Source of the DNA: Oryzomonas sagensis
GTDB taxonomy: Bacteria; Desulfobacterota; Desulfuromonadia; Geobacterales; Pseudopelobacteraceae
DNA length: 64,000 nt
Assembly (NCBI RefSeq): GCF_008802355.1
Contig: NZ_VZRA01000002.1
Span: 467,642-531,641, forward strand
Reading direction: 5' to 3'
Shown here: positions 17,229-25,880 of the stretch, piece by piece
How the letters are laid out: every line of letters starts with the position of its first letter
Position numbering within the stretch: the first letter of the stretch is position 1
Made by a program: the position numbers and the translations under genes
The notes under the pieces: generated by a model
Databases searched by the model: none
What the model was told of the DNA's origin: nothing
What the model saw: the letters and a program-made list of their open reading frames with translations, nothing else

Positions 17229-18410
17229 ATGATTCGCATTGTTTTGCATAAGAACGAGGACAAACGCATCAAGTCCGGCCACCCCTGGGTGTTCAGCAAC
17301 GAAATCCGCGAGGTGTCCGACAAGGGCGCCGCTCCCGGTGCGGCGGCCGAACTGTACGACGCCGGCGGCGGTTTCATCGGCTGCGGCCATTACAACCCCC
17401 GTTCCCTCATCGCCTTCCGCCTCCTCTCGCGCCACCAGACGGACCTGGACCAGCCCGAATTCTACGAGCAGCGCGTGGCCTGCGCCCTGGCCCACCGCCG
17501 GGTTCTCTATCCCGGCATGGCCACCTTCCGGGCCGTGTACGGGGAGAGCGATTTCCTCCCCGGCCTGGTGGTGGACAAATACGGCGACCACCTGTCGGTG
17601 CAGTTCCTCTCCGCCGGTATGGACGTGCGCCGGGCGCTGGTGGTGGAGGCGCTGCAGCGGGTCTTTGCCCCGGCCGGGATCATCGCCAGAAACGACGTGG
17701 GGGTGCGGCAGCTTGAAGGGCTGGAGGAACGGGTGGAGGTGCTGGCGGGGGAAATCCCCGACCTGGTGGAAATGGAGGAGAACGGCCTCCGCTTCCAGGT
17801 GAACCTGCGGGAGGGGCAGAAGACCGGCGGCTTCCTGGACCAGAAGGAAAACCACCTGCTGCTCAAGGGCATCAGCGAGGGGAAAACAGTGCTGGACTGC
17901 TTCTGCTACACCGGAAGTTGGGCCGTGCACGCCGCCTCCTTCGGCGCGGCGTCGGCCTTGGGGATCGACATCTCGGCCCGGGCCGTGGCCCAGGCCGCCC
18001 GTAACGCGGAACTGAACGGCCTGGCCGGCCGGGCGACCTTTGAGGAGTGCGACGCCTTCGAGCGCCTCCGCTCCCTGCACCACGAGGGGCGGCGTTTCGG
18101 GGTGGTGGTCATGGACCCGCCCGCCTTTGTGAAAAGCCGCAAGAACATCGCCGAGGCCACCAAGGGGTATCTCACCGTCAACCGCCGCGCCCTGGAACTC
18201 CTGGAGCCGGGCGGCTACCTGATCACCTGCTCCTGCTCCTATCACATGGGGCGGGAGCCGTTCCGCGATCTGCTGACCCAGGCCGCCCGCCTGGCCAAAC
18301 GCGAGGTGCGCCTGGTTTCGGCCCGCGCCCAGGCTCCGGACCACCCGGTCCTGCTCTCCTTCCCGGAGTCGGAGTACCTCAAGTGCTTCGTGGTGCAGGC
18401 GGTGGAGTAG
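17229..18410 (+). CDS. rlmI: 23S rRNA m5C1962 methyltransferase, RlmI type
   Basis: The 393-residue protein has the RlmI layout: N-terminal PUA-like domain (HPWVFSNEIREV), a central part with GLVVDKYGDHLSVQ, then a Rossmann SAM domain with VLDCFCYTGSWAVHAA, the MDPPAFVKS motif and CSCSYHMG carrying the cysteines expected for m5C chemistry. It would methylate a cytosine of 23S rRNA with SAM. It is divergent from the PAS protein at 16467-17099. Confidence 0.9.
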   Translation: MIRIVLHKNEDKRIKSGHPWVFSNEIREVSDKGAAPGAAAELYDAGGGFIGCGHYNPRSLIAFRLLSRHQTDLDQPEFYEQRVACALAHRRVLYPGMATFRAVYGESDFLPGLVVDKYGDHLSVQFLSAGMDVRRALVVEALQRVFAPAGIIARNDVGVRQLEGLEERVEVLAGEIPDLVEMEENGLRFQVNLREGQKTGGFLDQKENHLLLKGISEGKTVLDCFCYTGSWAVHAASFGAASALGIDISARAVAQAARNAELNGLAGRATFEECDAFERLRSLHHEGRRFGVVVMDPPAFVKSRKNIAEATKGYLTVNRRALELLEPGGYLITCSCSYHMGREPFRDLLTQAARLAKREVRLVSARAQAPDHPVLLSFPESEYLKCFVVQAVE

Positions 18411-18424
18411 GGGACAGGGGTTGA

Positions 18425-18460
18425 TGGGACCTATGAGTTTTATGAGTCTTATAGGTCCCA
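18425..18460. repeat. TGGGACCTAT palindromic repeat
   Basis: TGGGACCTAT at 18425 and ATAGGTCCCA at 18451-18460 form inverted arms around a TATGAG-rich centre. Related elements occur at 31152-31183 and 32616-32669. It lies 15 bases after the rlmI stop. Confidence 0.8.
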
Positions 18461-18548
18461 GAGGGGGAGGAGCGAGGTGCCTCCTCCCCACATCCCGCCT
18501 TGCACTCCGGGCAATGGTCGTATAACCTTACCCATAAGGAGATCACCC

Positions 18549-19580
18549 ATGACCGGACATATCATCGACCTGCGCAGCGACACCGTGACCCGCCCCACGC
18601 CTGGGATGCGGGCCGCCATGATGGATGCGCAGGTGGGGGACGACGTGTGGGGGGACGACCCCACCGTCAACAGACTTCAAGACGTGGTGGCGGAGCGCAG
18701 CGGCAAGGAGGCGGCCCTGTTCCTGCCCAGCGGCACCCAGAGCAACCTGGCGGCGCTGATGGCCCACTGCGAACGTGGCGACGAGTATATCGTGGGCCAG
18801 GTGGCCCATACCTACAAGTACGAGGGGGGCGGCGCGGCGGTGCTCGGCTCCATCGTGCCCCAACCCATCGAGAACGCCGCCGACGGCACCCTGCCGCTCC
18901 CCAAGGTGGCGGCCGCCATCAAGCACTACGGCCCGGGCATGGGGGTGCACTTCGCCCGCACCCGGCTTCTGGCGCTGGAAGACACCTTCAACGGCCAGGT
19001 GCTTCCGGCCCGGTATATTGCCGAGGCCGCCGCCCTGGCCCGGGAGCGGGGCCTGGCCCTGCACCTGGACGGGGCGCGGGTCTGCAATGCCGCGGTGAGC
19101 CGGAATGAAACCCTGGCCCAGGCGTGCGCGCCCTTCGATTCCGTCTCCATCTGCTTTTCCAAGGGGCTGGGGGCGCCGGTGGGATCGGTGCTGGTCGGGT
19201 CGCAGGCATTTATCGAGCGCGCCCACCGCTGGCGCAAGGTGCTGGGGGGCGGCATGCGCCAGGCCGGTTTTCTGGCCGCGGCATGCCTGTACGCCCTGGA
19301 CAACCACTTCGACCGGCTGGCCCGGGACCACGCCAATGCCGAGCATCTGGCCAGGGGGCTCGGGGCCGTCGACCAGGTCACGGTCCAGGGGCAGGCCACC
19401 AACATGGTGTTCGCCCGGTTCCCGGAAGAGGCGTGCGCGCCGTTGCAGGCATACCTGGCCGAGCGGGGGATGCTGGTGCAGGTGACCCCCACGACCCGCC
19501 TGGTCACCCACCTGGATGTGACGGTAACGGACATGGACGCCTTTGTCCGTGCCGTGAAGCAGTACTTCAGCCGGGGGTGA
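18549..19580 (+). CDS. Low-specificity L-threonine aldolase
   Basis: The 343-residue PLP enzyme begins [20 protein letters not shown], a hallmark of threonine aldolases, and has the Schiff-base lysine in [14 protein letters not shown]. It splits L-threonine (and often allo-threonine) to glycine and acetaldehyde. AAGGAGATCACCC before ATG 18549 fixes the start. The next gene starts 136 bases on, on the same strand, and may share the transcript. Confidence 0.92.
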   Translation: MTGHIIDLRSDTVTRPTPGMRAAMMDAQVGDDVWGDDPTVNRLQDVVAERSGKEAALFLPSGTQSNLAALMAHCERGDEYIVGQVAHTYKYEGGGAAVLGSIVPQPIENAADGTLPLPKVAAAIKHYGPGMGVHFARTRLLALEDTFNGQVLPARYIAEAAALARERGLALHLDGARVCNAAVSRNETLAQACAPFDSVSICFSKGLGAPVGSVLVGSQAFIERAHRWRKVLGGGMRQAGFLAAACLYALDNHFDRLARDHANAEHLARGLGAVDQVTVQGQATNMVFARFPEEACAPLQAYLAERGMLVQVTPTTRLVTHLDVTVTDMDAFVRAVKQYFSRG

Positions 19581-19627
19581 TCGCTTGTCTTGGCTGCTTT
19601 CCGCCAGCTGATAGAAAGGACATCGCC

Positions 19628-19720
19628 ATGATAAAGGGGAGTGGAAAACGCCGGGGGAAGACCCCCTGCGACCGGCGCAGGCTGGCCCAAACCGTGTGCA
19701 AAGGGTCGATCCGCCTGTGA
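19628..19720 (+). CDS. Possible 30-residue leader ORF coupled to the glycerate kinase
   Basis: A short frame MIKGSGKRRGKTPCDRRRL... has an AAAGGAC ribosome site seven bases before its ATG. Its TGA stop overlaps the GTG at 19717 of the kinase (GTGA). It is very basic and matches nothing known to me. It may be only a translational coupling device, or chance. Confidence 0.3.
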   Translation: MIKGSGKRRGKTPCDRRRLAQTVCKGSIRL

Positions 19721-21048
19721 CGGAAACGGCCAGACATACCCTGCACACCCTCTTCAAGGCCGCCCTGGGGGCGGTGGAGCCGGGGGCGGCCCTGGCCCCG
19801 CACCTGGATCGGGTTGGGGAGCGCCTGCGCAACGGGGGACTCCGACGCCTCGTGGTGGCCGGTTTCGGCAAGGCGGCCATCCCCATGGCCCTGGCCGCCC
19901 AGGAGCGGTTGGGCGACCGCATCTCCTCCGGGCTGGTGATCGCCCCCCATGGTACTCCGCCTCTTAAAAAAGGGGAACTGGAAACGCTAGAGTTGGCCTT
20001 TGCCGGCCATCCCCACCCGGACAGCACCGGGGAGGCGGCGGCCCGCCGCATCATGGGCTTGGCCCACACCTGCGGCGAGCGCGACCTGCTCCTCCTTTTG
20101 ATCTCCGGCGGCGGCTCGGCCCTGCTGGCGGCCCCGGCCGAGGGGATCACCCTGGAGGAGAAGCGGGTCACGGCCCACCTGCTCATGGCGGCCGGGGCCG
20201 ATATCCTTGAGTTGAACTGCGTGCGCAAGCACCTCTCCGCGGTCAAGGGGGGGCAGTTGGCCCGTCTGGCCTTCCCGGCGCGGGTCATGGCCCTCATGAT
20301 CTCGGACGTGCCGGGGGACCGGTCGGACGTGATCGCCTCCGGCCCGGCCGTGGCCGACCCGACCACCTTTGGCGATGCCCTGGGGGTTCTGGGGCGCTTC
20401 GGCCTTACGGACCGGGTGCCCTCTGCCGTTCGCCGGCGCCTGGAGCAGGGGGGCGCCGGGATGGTGGCCGAGACCCCCAAGCCGGGCGATCCACTCTTCG
20501 CAACGGTGGAGAGCGTTATCGCGGCGCGCAACCGGGACGCTCTTAACGCCGCCGCCGTAGCGGCCGAGGCCCTGGGGGTAGAGGTGAATATTTCGGAAGA
20601 GATCGTGACCGGTGAGGCGCGGGAGGCGGGCAGACGACTGGCCCAGGAGGCGCTGCGCTGCCGGGCGAACCTGTCGGCGGGGCAGCGGGTCTGCCTGGTG
20701 AGCGGCGGCGAGACCACGGTCACGGTGCGGGGAACGGGCAGGGGAGGACGCAACCAGGAGCTGGCTCTGGCCTTTGCCCTGGAGATCGCCGGTACACCGG
20801 GCATCGCCCTCCTGTCCGCCGGTACGGACGGCATCGACGGGCCGACCGATGCGGCCGGGGCGATCGTGGATGGGGAGACCATTCCCCTGGCCCGGCGGGC
20901 CGGGCTGGACCCCCTGTCCAGCCTTGCGGACAACGACGCCTACCCGCTGCTGGATGCCTGCGGCGCGCTGCTCAAATGCGGGCCGACCGGGACCAATGTG
21001 ATGGACCTGCAGATTTGCCTGATCACCGGTGGGAGCGTGACACCATGA
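19717..21048 (+). CDS. Glycerate 2-kinase, MOFRL family
   Basis: The protein (443 residues from GTG 19717, or 450 from GTG 19696) matches the GckA/TtuD family: LLLISGGGSALLAAPAEG, LNCVRKHLSAVKGGQLA, and a C-terminal MOFRL domain with GRGGRNQELALAFAL and TDGIDGPTDAAGA. It phosphorylates D-glycerate to 2-phosphoglycerate. GTG 19717 is favoured by AAGGG upstream and the stop overlap with the small ORF. Its own TGA overlaps the ATG of the next gene, so the two are translationally coupled. Confidence 0.9.
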   Translation: MTETARHTLHTLFKAALGAVEPGAALAPHLDRVGERLRNGGLRRLVVAGFGKAAIPMALAAQERLGDRISSGLVIAPHGTPPLKKGELETLELAFAGHPHPDSTGEAAARRIMGLAHTCGERDLLLLLISGGGSALLAAPAEGITLEEKRVTAHLLMAAGADILELNCVRKHLSAVKGGQLARLAFPARVMALMISDVPGDRSDVIASGPAVADPTTFGDALGVLGRFGLTDRVPSAVRRRLEQGGAGMVAETPKPGDPLFATVESVIAARNRDALNAAAVAAEALGVEVNISEEIVTGEAREAGRRLAQEALRCRANLSAGQRVCLVSGGETTVTVRGTGRGGRNQELALAFALEIAGTPGIALLSAGTDGIDGPTDAAGAIVDGETIPLARRAGLDPLSSLADNDAYPLLDACGALLKCGPTGTNVMDLQICLITGGSVTP

Positions 21049-21722
21049 GCCGCCGCGTTTTCGTCATCGGCGATGTGCACGGCTGCGCCCGCACCCTGCG
21101 GGAGTTGGTCACCAGGGGGATCCGCCTCACCCCCAGCGATACCCTCTACCTGCTGGGGGACCTGATCGACCGGGGACCGGACAGCAAAGGGGTGCTGGAC
21201 TTTATCTTCGAGCTGACTGCGGCCGGTTACAATGTGGCCTCGGTACAGGGGAACCACGAGGAGATGTGCCTGCGCGCCCCCTACAGCCGCTCGGCCATGG
21301 AGATGTGGACCGCCAACGGCGGCCTGGCCACCCTGGCCAGTTTTCAGGCCGACGGTCCGGGGGACATCCCCCGCCGCTACCTGGAGTACCTCAACTCCCT
21401 CCCCCCCTATATCCTGCTGGACAACTACGTCATCGTCCACGCCGGGCTCAACTTCGATCAGCCCCCCCCCCTCGACCCCTTCGACGATACCGAGGCCATG
21501 CTCTGGACCCGCTCGGATGTGGTGGACCGGCAACGCATCGGCGGCAGGCGGCTCATCTGCGGCCATACCATGGTCACGCGCCAACAGCTGGAAGCCTCCC
21601 TGAAGTCGGACAAGATCATGCTGGACAACGGCTGCGTCACCGCCTGTCGGCCCGAAATGGGATACCTGGCGGCCCTGGAGCTGAACAGCATGCGGGTGGT
21701 CTTTCAGAAAAATATCGATTGA
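21045..21722 (+). CDS. PPP-family metallophosphatase (serine/threonine or bis-nucleosyl type)
   Basis: The 225-residue enzyme has the three PPP metal motifs: GDVHGCARTL, GDLIDRGPDS and GNHEE, followed by the later IVHAGLNF and CGHTM histidines. Such proteins remove phosphate from phosphoserine/threonine or cut diadenosine polyphosphates; the sequence alone does not decide. ATG 21045 overlaps the kinase stop by ATGA. A GGGAG site lies in the end of the kinase gene. Confidence 0.88.
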   Translation: MSRRVFVIGDVHGCARTLRELVTRGIRLTPSDTLYLLGDLIDRGPDSKGVLDFIFELTAAGYNVASVQGNHEEMCLRAPYSRSAMEMWTANGGLATLASFQADGPGDIPRRYLEYLNSLPPYILLDNYVIVHAGLNFDQPPPLDPFDDTEAMLWTRSDVVDRQRIGGRRLICGHTMVTRQQLEASLKSDKIMLDNGCVTACRPEMGYLAALELNSMRVVFQKNID

Positions 21723-21783
21723 TAGGACATATCCTGTCGTACTTCTCCACCATACTCCTCCGCACAACGAATGCGGGGCCCCC

Positions 21784-23070
21784 ATGAACAATCGAACTTT
21801 CGAACAACGCCTGGAAATACTGGCCGACAGCGCCAAGTACGATGTCTCCTGCTCCTCCAGCGGCAGCAACCGCAGGGGCACGCCCGGCGGGGTGGGGAGC
21901 ACCGCCGTTGCCGGGATCTGCCACACCTGGACCGCCGACGGCCGTTGCATCTCCCTCCTCAAGATCCTGCTCACCAACGTCTGCATCTACGACTGCGCCT
22001 ACTGCGTCAACCGGCGCAGCAACGACATCCCCCGGGCCGCCTTCACCCCGGCGGAGGTGGTGCGGCTGACCATGGACTTCTACCGCCGCAACTACATCGA
22101 GGGGCTGTTCCTCAGCACCGGCGTCACCCGCTCCGCCGACCACACCATGGAGCAATTGATCGCGGTGGTGCGTACGCTGCGGGACGAGGAACGTTTCAAC
22201 GGCTATGTCCATCTCAAGATCGTGCCGGGGGCCGACCCGCTGCTGGTGGCCGAGGCGGGGCGCTACGCCGACCGGGTCAGCGTCAACATCGAGCTCCCCA
22301 CCCGCCAGAGCCTGGCGCTGCTGGCCCCGGACAAGCCGCGGGATGCGGTGATCGCCCCCATGCGCCAGGTGAGCGGCCTCATCGCCTCGGCCCGCGAAGA
22401 GCGGAAAAAATCCCGCACGGCGCCCCAGTTCGCCCCGGCCGGACAGAGCACCCAGTTGATCGTGGGGGCCACCCCCGAGAGCGACCGGGAGATCGTCACC
22501 CTGGCGGAGGGGCTCTACCGCCGCCTGGACATGCGGCGGGTCTACTATTCGGCCTTTGTGCCCGGCTCCAGCGACCGCCGCCTGCCGGCGCTCCCCACGC
22601 CGCCCCTCTTGCGGGAGCATCGCCTGTACCAGGCCGACTGGCTGCTGCGCTTCTACGGCTTCGCCGCCCACGAGCTGCTGGACGAGGATCGCCCCAACCT
22701 GGACATGCGCTTCGACCCCAAGAGCGACTGGGCCGTGCGTCACCTGGACCTGTTTCCGGTGGAGGTGAACAGCGTCGAGTACGAGGTACTGCTCCGGGTG
22801 CCGGGCATCGGCGTGCGCTCGGCCCAGCGCATCGTCGCGGCCCGCCGCCATGCCCGGCTGGGTGAGGCGGAGTTGAAGCGGCTCGGGGTGGTGCTCAAGC
22901 GGGCGCGCTATTTCCTCACCGCCGGCGGCCGCTACCTGGGCGGCATCCGCCTGGACGGGACCACCCTGGTGGCGCGGCTCCTGGCGCCGGAGCGGCGCCC
23001 CGCCCGGCTGGATCAACTGGAACTGTTTCCGGCGCCCCCCGACGCCTCGGCCCTGACGGGGGAGTTGTGA
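21784..23070 (+). CDS. Radical SAM protein of the DNA modification/repair-linked family (TIGR03916)
   Basis: The 428-residue protein has the radical SAM cysteines C-IYD-C-AY-C (CxxxCxxC) near residue 73, after a serine-rich start with CSSSGSNRRGTPGGVGST. The C-terminal part contains a helix-hairpin-helix (LLRVPGIGVRSAQRIVAARR) that suggests DNA binding. I recall this as the family named after its linkage with UdgX-type uracil-DNA glycosylases. Its stop overlaps the start of the DUF4130 gene by GTGA. The substrate is unknown. Confidence 0.85.
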   Translation: MNNRTFEQRLEILADSAKYDVSCSSSGSNRRGTPGGVGSTAVAGICHTWTADGRCISLLKILLTNVCIYDCAYCVNRRSNDIPRAAFTPAEVVRLTMDFYRRNYIEGLFLSTGVTRSADHTMEQLIAVVRTLRDEERFNGYVHLKIVPGADPLLVAEAGRYADRVSVNIELPTRQSLALLAPDKPRDAVIAPMRQVSGLIASAREERKKSRTAPQFAPAGQSTQLIVGATPESDREIVTLAEGLYRRLDMRRVYYSAFVPGSSDRRLPALPTPPLLREHRLYQADWLLRFYGFAAHELLDEDRPNLDMRFDPKSDWAVRHLDLFPVEVNSVEYEVLLRVPGIGVRSAQRIVAARRHARLGEAELKRLGVVLKRARYFLTAGGRYLGGIRLDGTTLVARLLAPERRPARLDQLELFPAPPDASALTGEL

Positions 23071-23873
23071 CCGCGTGCTACCGCTACGACGGGACCCTGG
23101 AGGGATTTCTCTGCGCCCTGGCGGCGTGCCTCGAATCCGGGGGCGGGGAGGCGGAGTTCCTGCGCCCCGGCGCCGAGAGCGGGGCGGGGCTGTTCGCGGG
23201 CGTCCCCCGCGAGGTGGCCACGGAGCGGGAAACGGCGCTCCGCTTTCGGGAGCGGTTCGTCACGGCGGTGTCGCGGGAGGCCTTTGCCACCCTGCGTTAC
23301 GCCTTTCACAGCGAGGCGGCCGGGGTGGAGGATTTGCTGTGGCGCTACGTGCTGGTGGGATTGAAACAGGGAAAGCTGCTGGAGGGCATGCTGGCCCGGG
23401 AGCCGGTCTGCACGGTGAACCGGCTGGCCCGCCAGGTCTCCCACGAGGCCCACAGGTTCACCGGGTTCGTTCGTTTCCGGGAGGTGGCGTGGCCTGTAGG
23501 GGATTCGCGGCACGGGGGAGAGGGACAGGAGGGGGGCTCGTTCCTCTACGCCCGGATCGAGCCGGCGGTCGACATCCTCACCTTCATCGCCCCCTTCTTC
23601 ACGGAACGGCTCAACGACCGCGACTGGATGATCCACGACCTGCGCCGCTCGCAGGCGGCGATCTATAACCGCAGGACGTGGCGGCTGGTCAGGGAGGTGG
23701 CATTGAACAGCCCGCCCGGTTACACCGCCGACGAGGAGGTGTGCAGCCGCCTCTGGCGCAGCTACTTCCAGCGCATGGCCATACCGGAGCGTCACAACCC
23801 CCGGCTCCAGCAGCAACTCGTGCCGTTGCGCTTCCGCGCCCACCTGGTGGAGTTCGGCGGAGATGATGCCTGA
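23067..23873 (+). CDS. DUF4130 / TIGR03915 putative DNA-metabolism protein
   Basis: The 268-residue product starts at GTG 23067, overlapping the stop of the radical SAM gene, so the two are made together. It begins YRYDGTLEGFLCALAACLE, as expected of DUF4130, and ends with RHNPRLQQQLVPLRF. In other bacteria this domain is fused to a UdgX uracil-DNA glycosylase; here no glycosylase part follows. The partner is thus either encoded elsewhere or absent. No catalytic residues can be named. Confidence 0.8.
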   Translation: MTACYRYDGTLEGFLCALAACLESGGGEAEFLRPGAESGAGLFAGVPREVATERETALRFRERFVTAVSREAFATLRYAFHSEAAGVEDLLWRYVLVGLKQGKLLEGMLAREPVCTVNRLARQVSHEAHRFTGFVRFREVAWPVGDSRHGGEGQEGGSFLYARIEPAVDILTFIAPFFTERLNDRDWMIHDLRRSQAAIYNRRTWRLVREVALNSPPGYTADEEVCSRLWRSYFQRMAIPERHNPRLQQQLVPLRFRAHLVEFGGDDA

Positions 23874-23936
23874 AAGGGAATGCGGACCTTTCCTTCTGGG
23901 TTACGGCCCGAGGCCTGGGTCGGGGGACGGTTTCGG

Positions 23937-25022
23937 TCAGCCCCTGAACTGGAGCAGGAACAGGGCCGTGCGGTAGGCAGGCAGGAGGGCGCGGCAGGCG
24001 GGGGAGAGGGCGTCCCACGGTTTTGGGCTGCGTAGGCCCCGCAGCAGGGCGCGTTCCGGGCGGGTCAGCACCGGGGTGGCGCCCCCCAGGCGCGGGGCGA
24101 TATGCACCGCACCCAGGCTAAACGGGGTGACGGCCCGGGAGAGGCAGGGGTTGAGCATGACGAAGGAGCCGCGGTCGTCGGGGCAGGGGCCGGAAACGTT
24201 GCGGCCCGCGTAGAGGATGAAGTTGCCGGGGGAGCGCCGGGAGGCCTCCAGGGCCGTGAGCCGTTCCACCTCGTTCCCCACGTCCTCCAGGGCGTCGTGG
24301 TGGGCGAACAGGAGCGGCTCCAGGCCGCTTTGGCGGACCAGGTCCAGCAACTCGCCGACCCGGAAGGTATGGACCCGGGGGTGGAGCAGGGCATCGGCCA
24401 GCCCGTTGTCGAAGGCGGCCTCGTCGGACGCCTCCACGAACCGGCGCAGGCGCGACCCCGGTTTGGCCCGGGCGATGAGCCGCCGCGCCGCGGCCGGGTC
24501 GGTAATCCCCAACAGGCGGAAGGCGCGGCGGATGGACTCCTCTTCCCGGCGGGCGTAGCGGCTGTAGATCATCAGCCGCAGCACCCCTCCCGGTGCGAGG
24601 CGTCCCGCCAGGGCCTTGAGCCCGGCCAGGGGGTCGTCCAGGTGGTGGAGCACGCCGTAGGCGTCGATCAGGCCGAAGGGGCCGCCGGTCAGGGGGGCGT
24701 CCAGCAGGTCGCCCCGGCAGAAGGTGACGTTGGTGCGGCCGTGGAGCAGGCAGTGCAGCCGGGCGCGGCGGAGGCTGCGCTCCGACAGGTCGAGGGCGGT
24801 GATGGCGGCATGGGGGTTGGCCAGGCTGAAGGGATAGGGGGAAAAGCTGCCGCAACCCGCTATCAGGATGCGCTGGGCCTCGGGGGGCGGCAGGGCGCCG
24901 TTGAAGCGGGTCCATACGGCGGTCAGGTTAAGGGCGTAGGTATCGCACCGGCGCACCGAAGCCAGCAAGGGGTAGTGGGGATAGGGGTAGAGCTCGTAAT
25001 GGGTGCGTACGTCGTCGGCCAT
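23937..25022 (-). CDS. Class I SAM-dependent methyltransferase
   Basis: The 361-residue protein has an N-terminal YELYPYPHYPLLASV segment and a SAM site with ILIAGCGSFSPYPFSL, then DLSERSLRRA, and DAYGVLHHLDDPLAGL. The C-terminal 150 residues are less clear and may bind substrate. The target (small molecule, lipid or protein) cannot be told. ATG 25022 (MADDVRTHYELYPYP) is chosen over the upstream ATG at 25037. It converges with the DUF4130 gene. Confidence 0.8.
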   Translation of the reverse strand: MADDVRTHYELYPYPHYPLLASVRRCDTYALNLTAVWTRFNGALPPPEAQRILIAGCGSFSPYPFSLANPHAAITALDLSERSLRRARLHCLLHGRTNVTFCRGDLLDAPLTGGPFGLIDAYGVLHHLDDPLAGLKALAGRLAPGGVLRLMIYSRYARREEESIRRAFRLLGITDPAAARRLIARAKPGSRLRRFVEASDEAAFDNGLADALLHPRVHTFRVGELLDLVRQSGLEPLLFAHHDALEDVGNEVERLTALEASRRSPGNFILYAGRNVSGPCPDDRGSFVMLNPCLSRAVTPFSLGAVHIAPRLGGATPVLTRPERALLRGLRSPKPWDALSPACRALLPAYRTALFLLQFRG

Positions 25023-25098
25023 GCCCCACTGTAGCAAGTCCCGCGGTTCCTGACAAGCGCGTGCTGCCGGGGGGGGGCGAGTCAGGACGGCGCGGGGG

Positions 25099-25539
25099 TC
25101 ACCCCCGGAGGCTCGCTTCCTCCTGCTCCACCAAGGCGACGAGTTCCTCGTACATGGCGATCATCACGCCGGACTTGAGCCATTTGCGGGCGATGTGCCG
25201 CATCAGGGCGAAGCCGTGGACGATGGTGCCGGCAAAGACGCAGATGCCGCACAGGCGGGTGGCCTCGTCCTGCATCAGCCAGCAAGCGACCACCGCGACC
25301 ACCAGCATGGTGGATAAAAAGGCCATCTCGATACCGCGGAAGGGATTTTCGAACACCTTGGTCACGTCTATGTAGTAGCGGGTCAGTCCGGTCACGTGGC
25401 GCATGAATTCGCCGATCTCGCCGCCGGTGCATTTGAGATGGGCGTAGCTGAGAAAGCGCGAACTGGCGTGTTCCCGTCCTGCGGTCATGCGTTCACTCAC
25501 ATATCGGTCAATGGCTTCGTCGATAAGATCGGTATTCAT
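25099..25539 (-). CDS. Hypothetical membrane protein, two transmembrane segments
   Basis: The 146-residue product from ATG 25539 (AGGGAG seven bases upstream) has a charged N-terminal half and two adjoining hydrophobic segments (MAFLSTMLVVAVVACWLM and GICVFAGTIVHGF). A longer frame to 25623 lacks support. I do not recognise the family. The gene is single, with a long, possibly structured leader region upstream. Confidence 0.6.
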   Translation of the reverse strand: MNTDLIDEAIDRYVSERMTAGREHASSRFLSYAHLKCTGGEIGEFMRHVTGLTRYYIDVTKVFENPFRGIEMAFLSTMLVVAVVACWLMQDEATRLCGICVFAGTIVHGFALMRHIARKWLKSGVMIAMYEELVALVEQEEASLRG

Positions 25540-25824
25540 GGTAATGCTCCCTGGTGCAACGGTGTTGAACATGACTCTTGTCGCTTGCCTATCATTTTGA
25601 ATCAAAGTCGCCATGATACACAAGGATAATTAACGGATATACATAATGCGTGCCGGGATAGGGTAAATTGTTAAACCTAATGATGCCGAATGGTTGAGGG
25701 GATGCGGTAGGATGTGGGGAGGTGGGACGATGCAAAAATGATGCAGGGGTGCATCATTCTGACAGGTGGTGCCCTTTTTCTCGGCACCAGGTTTAACATC
25801 GGCGTTTTGTGGCAGAACAGAAGT
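25540..25824. other. Intergenic region with strong potential RNA or DNA secondary structure
   Basis: About 285 bases without a gene. TGTTAAACCT (25669-25678) is the exact inverse of AGGTTTAACA (25789-25798). Inside lie AATGATGCA/TGCATCATT (25737-25758, loop GGGG) and GGTGCC/GGCACC (25768-25788). On the plus strand the middle is G-rich. On the minus strand it would lie in the leader of the gene starting at 25539. Confidence 0.5.
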
Positions 25825-25852
25825 AAAAAGCCCCTCCGGTGAGGGAGGGGCT
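25825..25852 (-). terminator. Terminator of the OB-fold protein gene
   Basis: AGCCCCTCC and GGAGGGGCT (25829-25852) form a 9-bp stem, followed on the minus strand by TTTTT. It lies about 30 bases after the stop of the gene at 25881. Confidence 0.85.
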
Positions 25853-25880
25853 GGTATGACCGGCTGCGTTGAGCGGGCGG

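Noticed and set aside
17100-18491. Upstream extension of the PAS protein to 674 residues
   Set aside because: The extension runs antisense through rlmI and has no PAS- or sensor-like sequence; ATG 17099 gives a natural domain start.
18543-20933. 796-residue minus-strand open frame
   Set aside because: It is antisense to threonine aldolase and glycerate kinase, is rich in Arg, Ser and Pro as expected for a shadow of GC-rich coding DNA, and has no recognisable domain.
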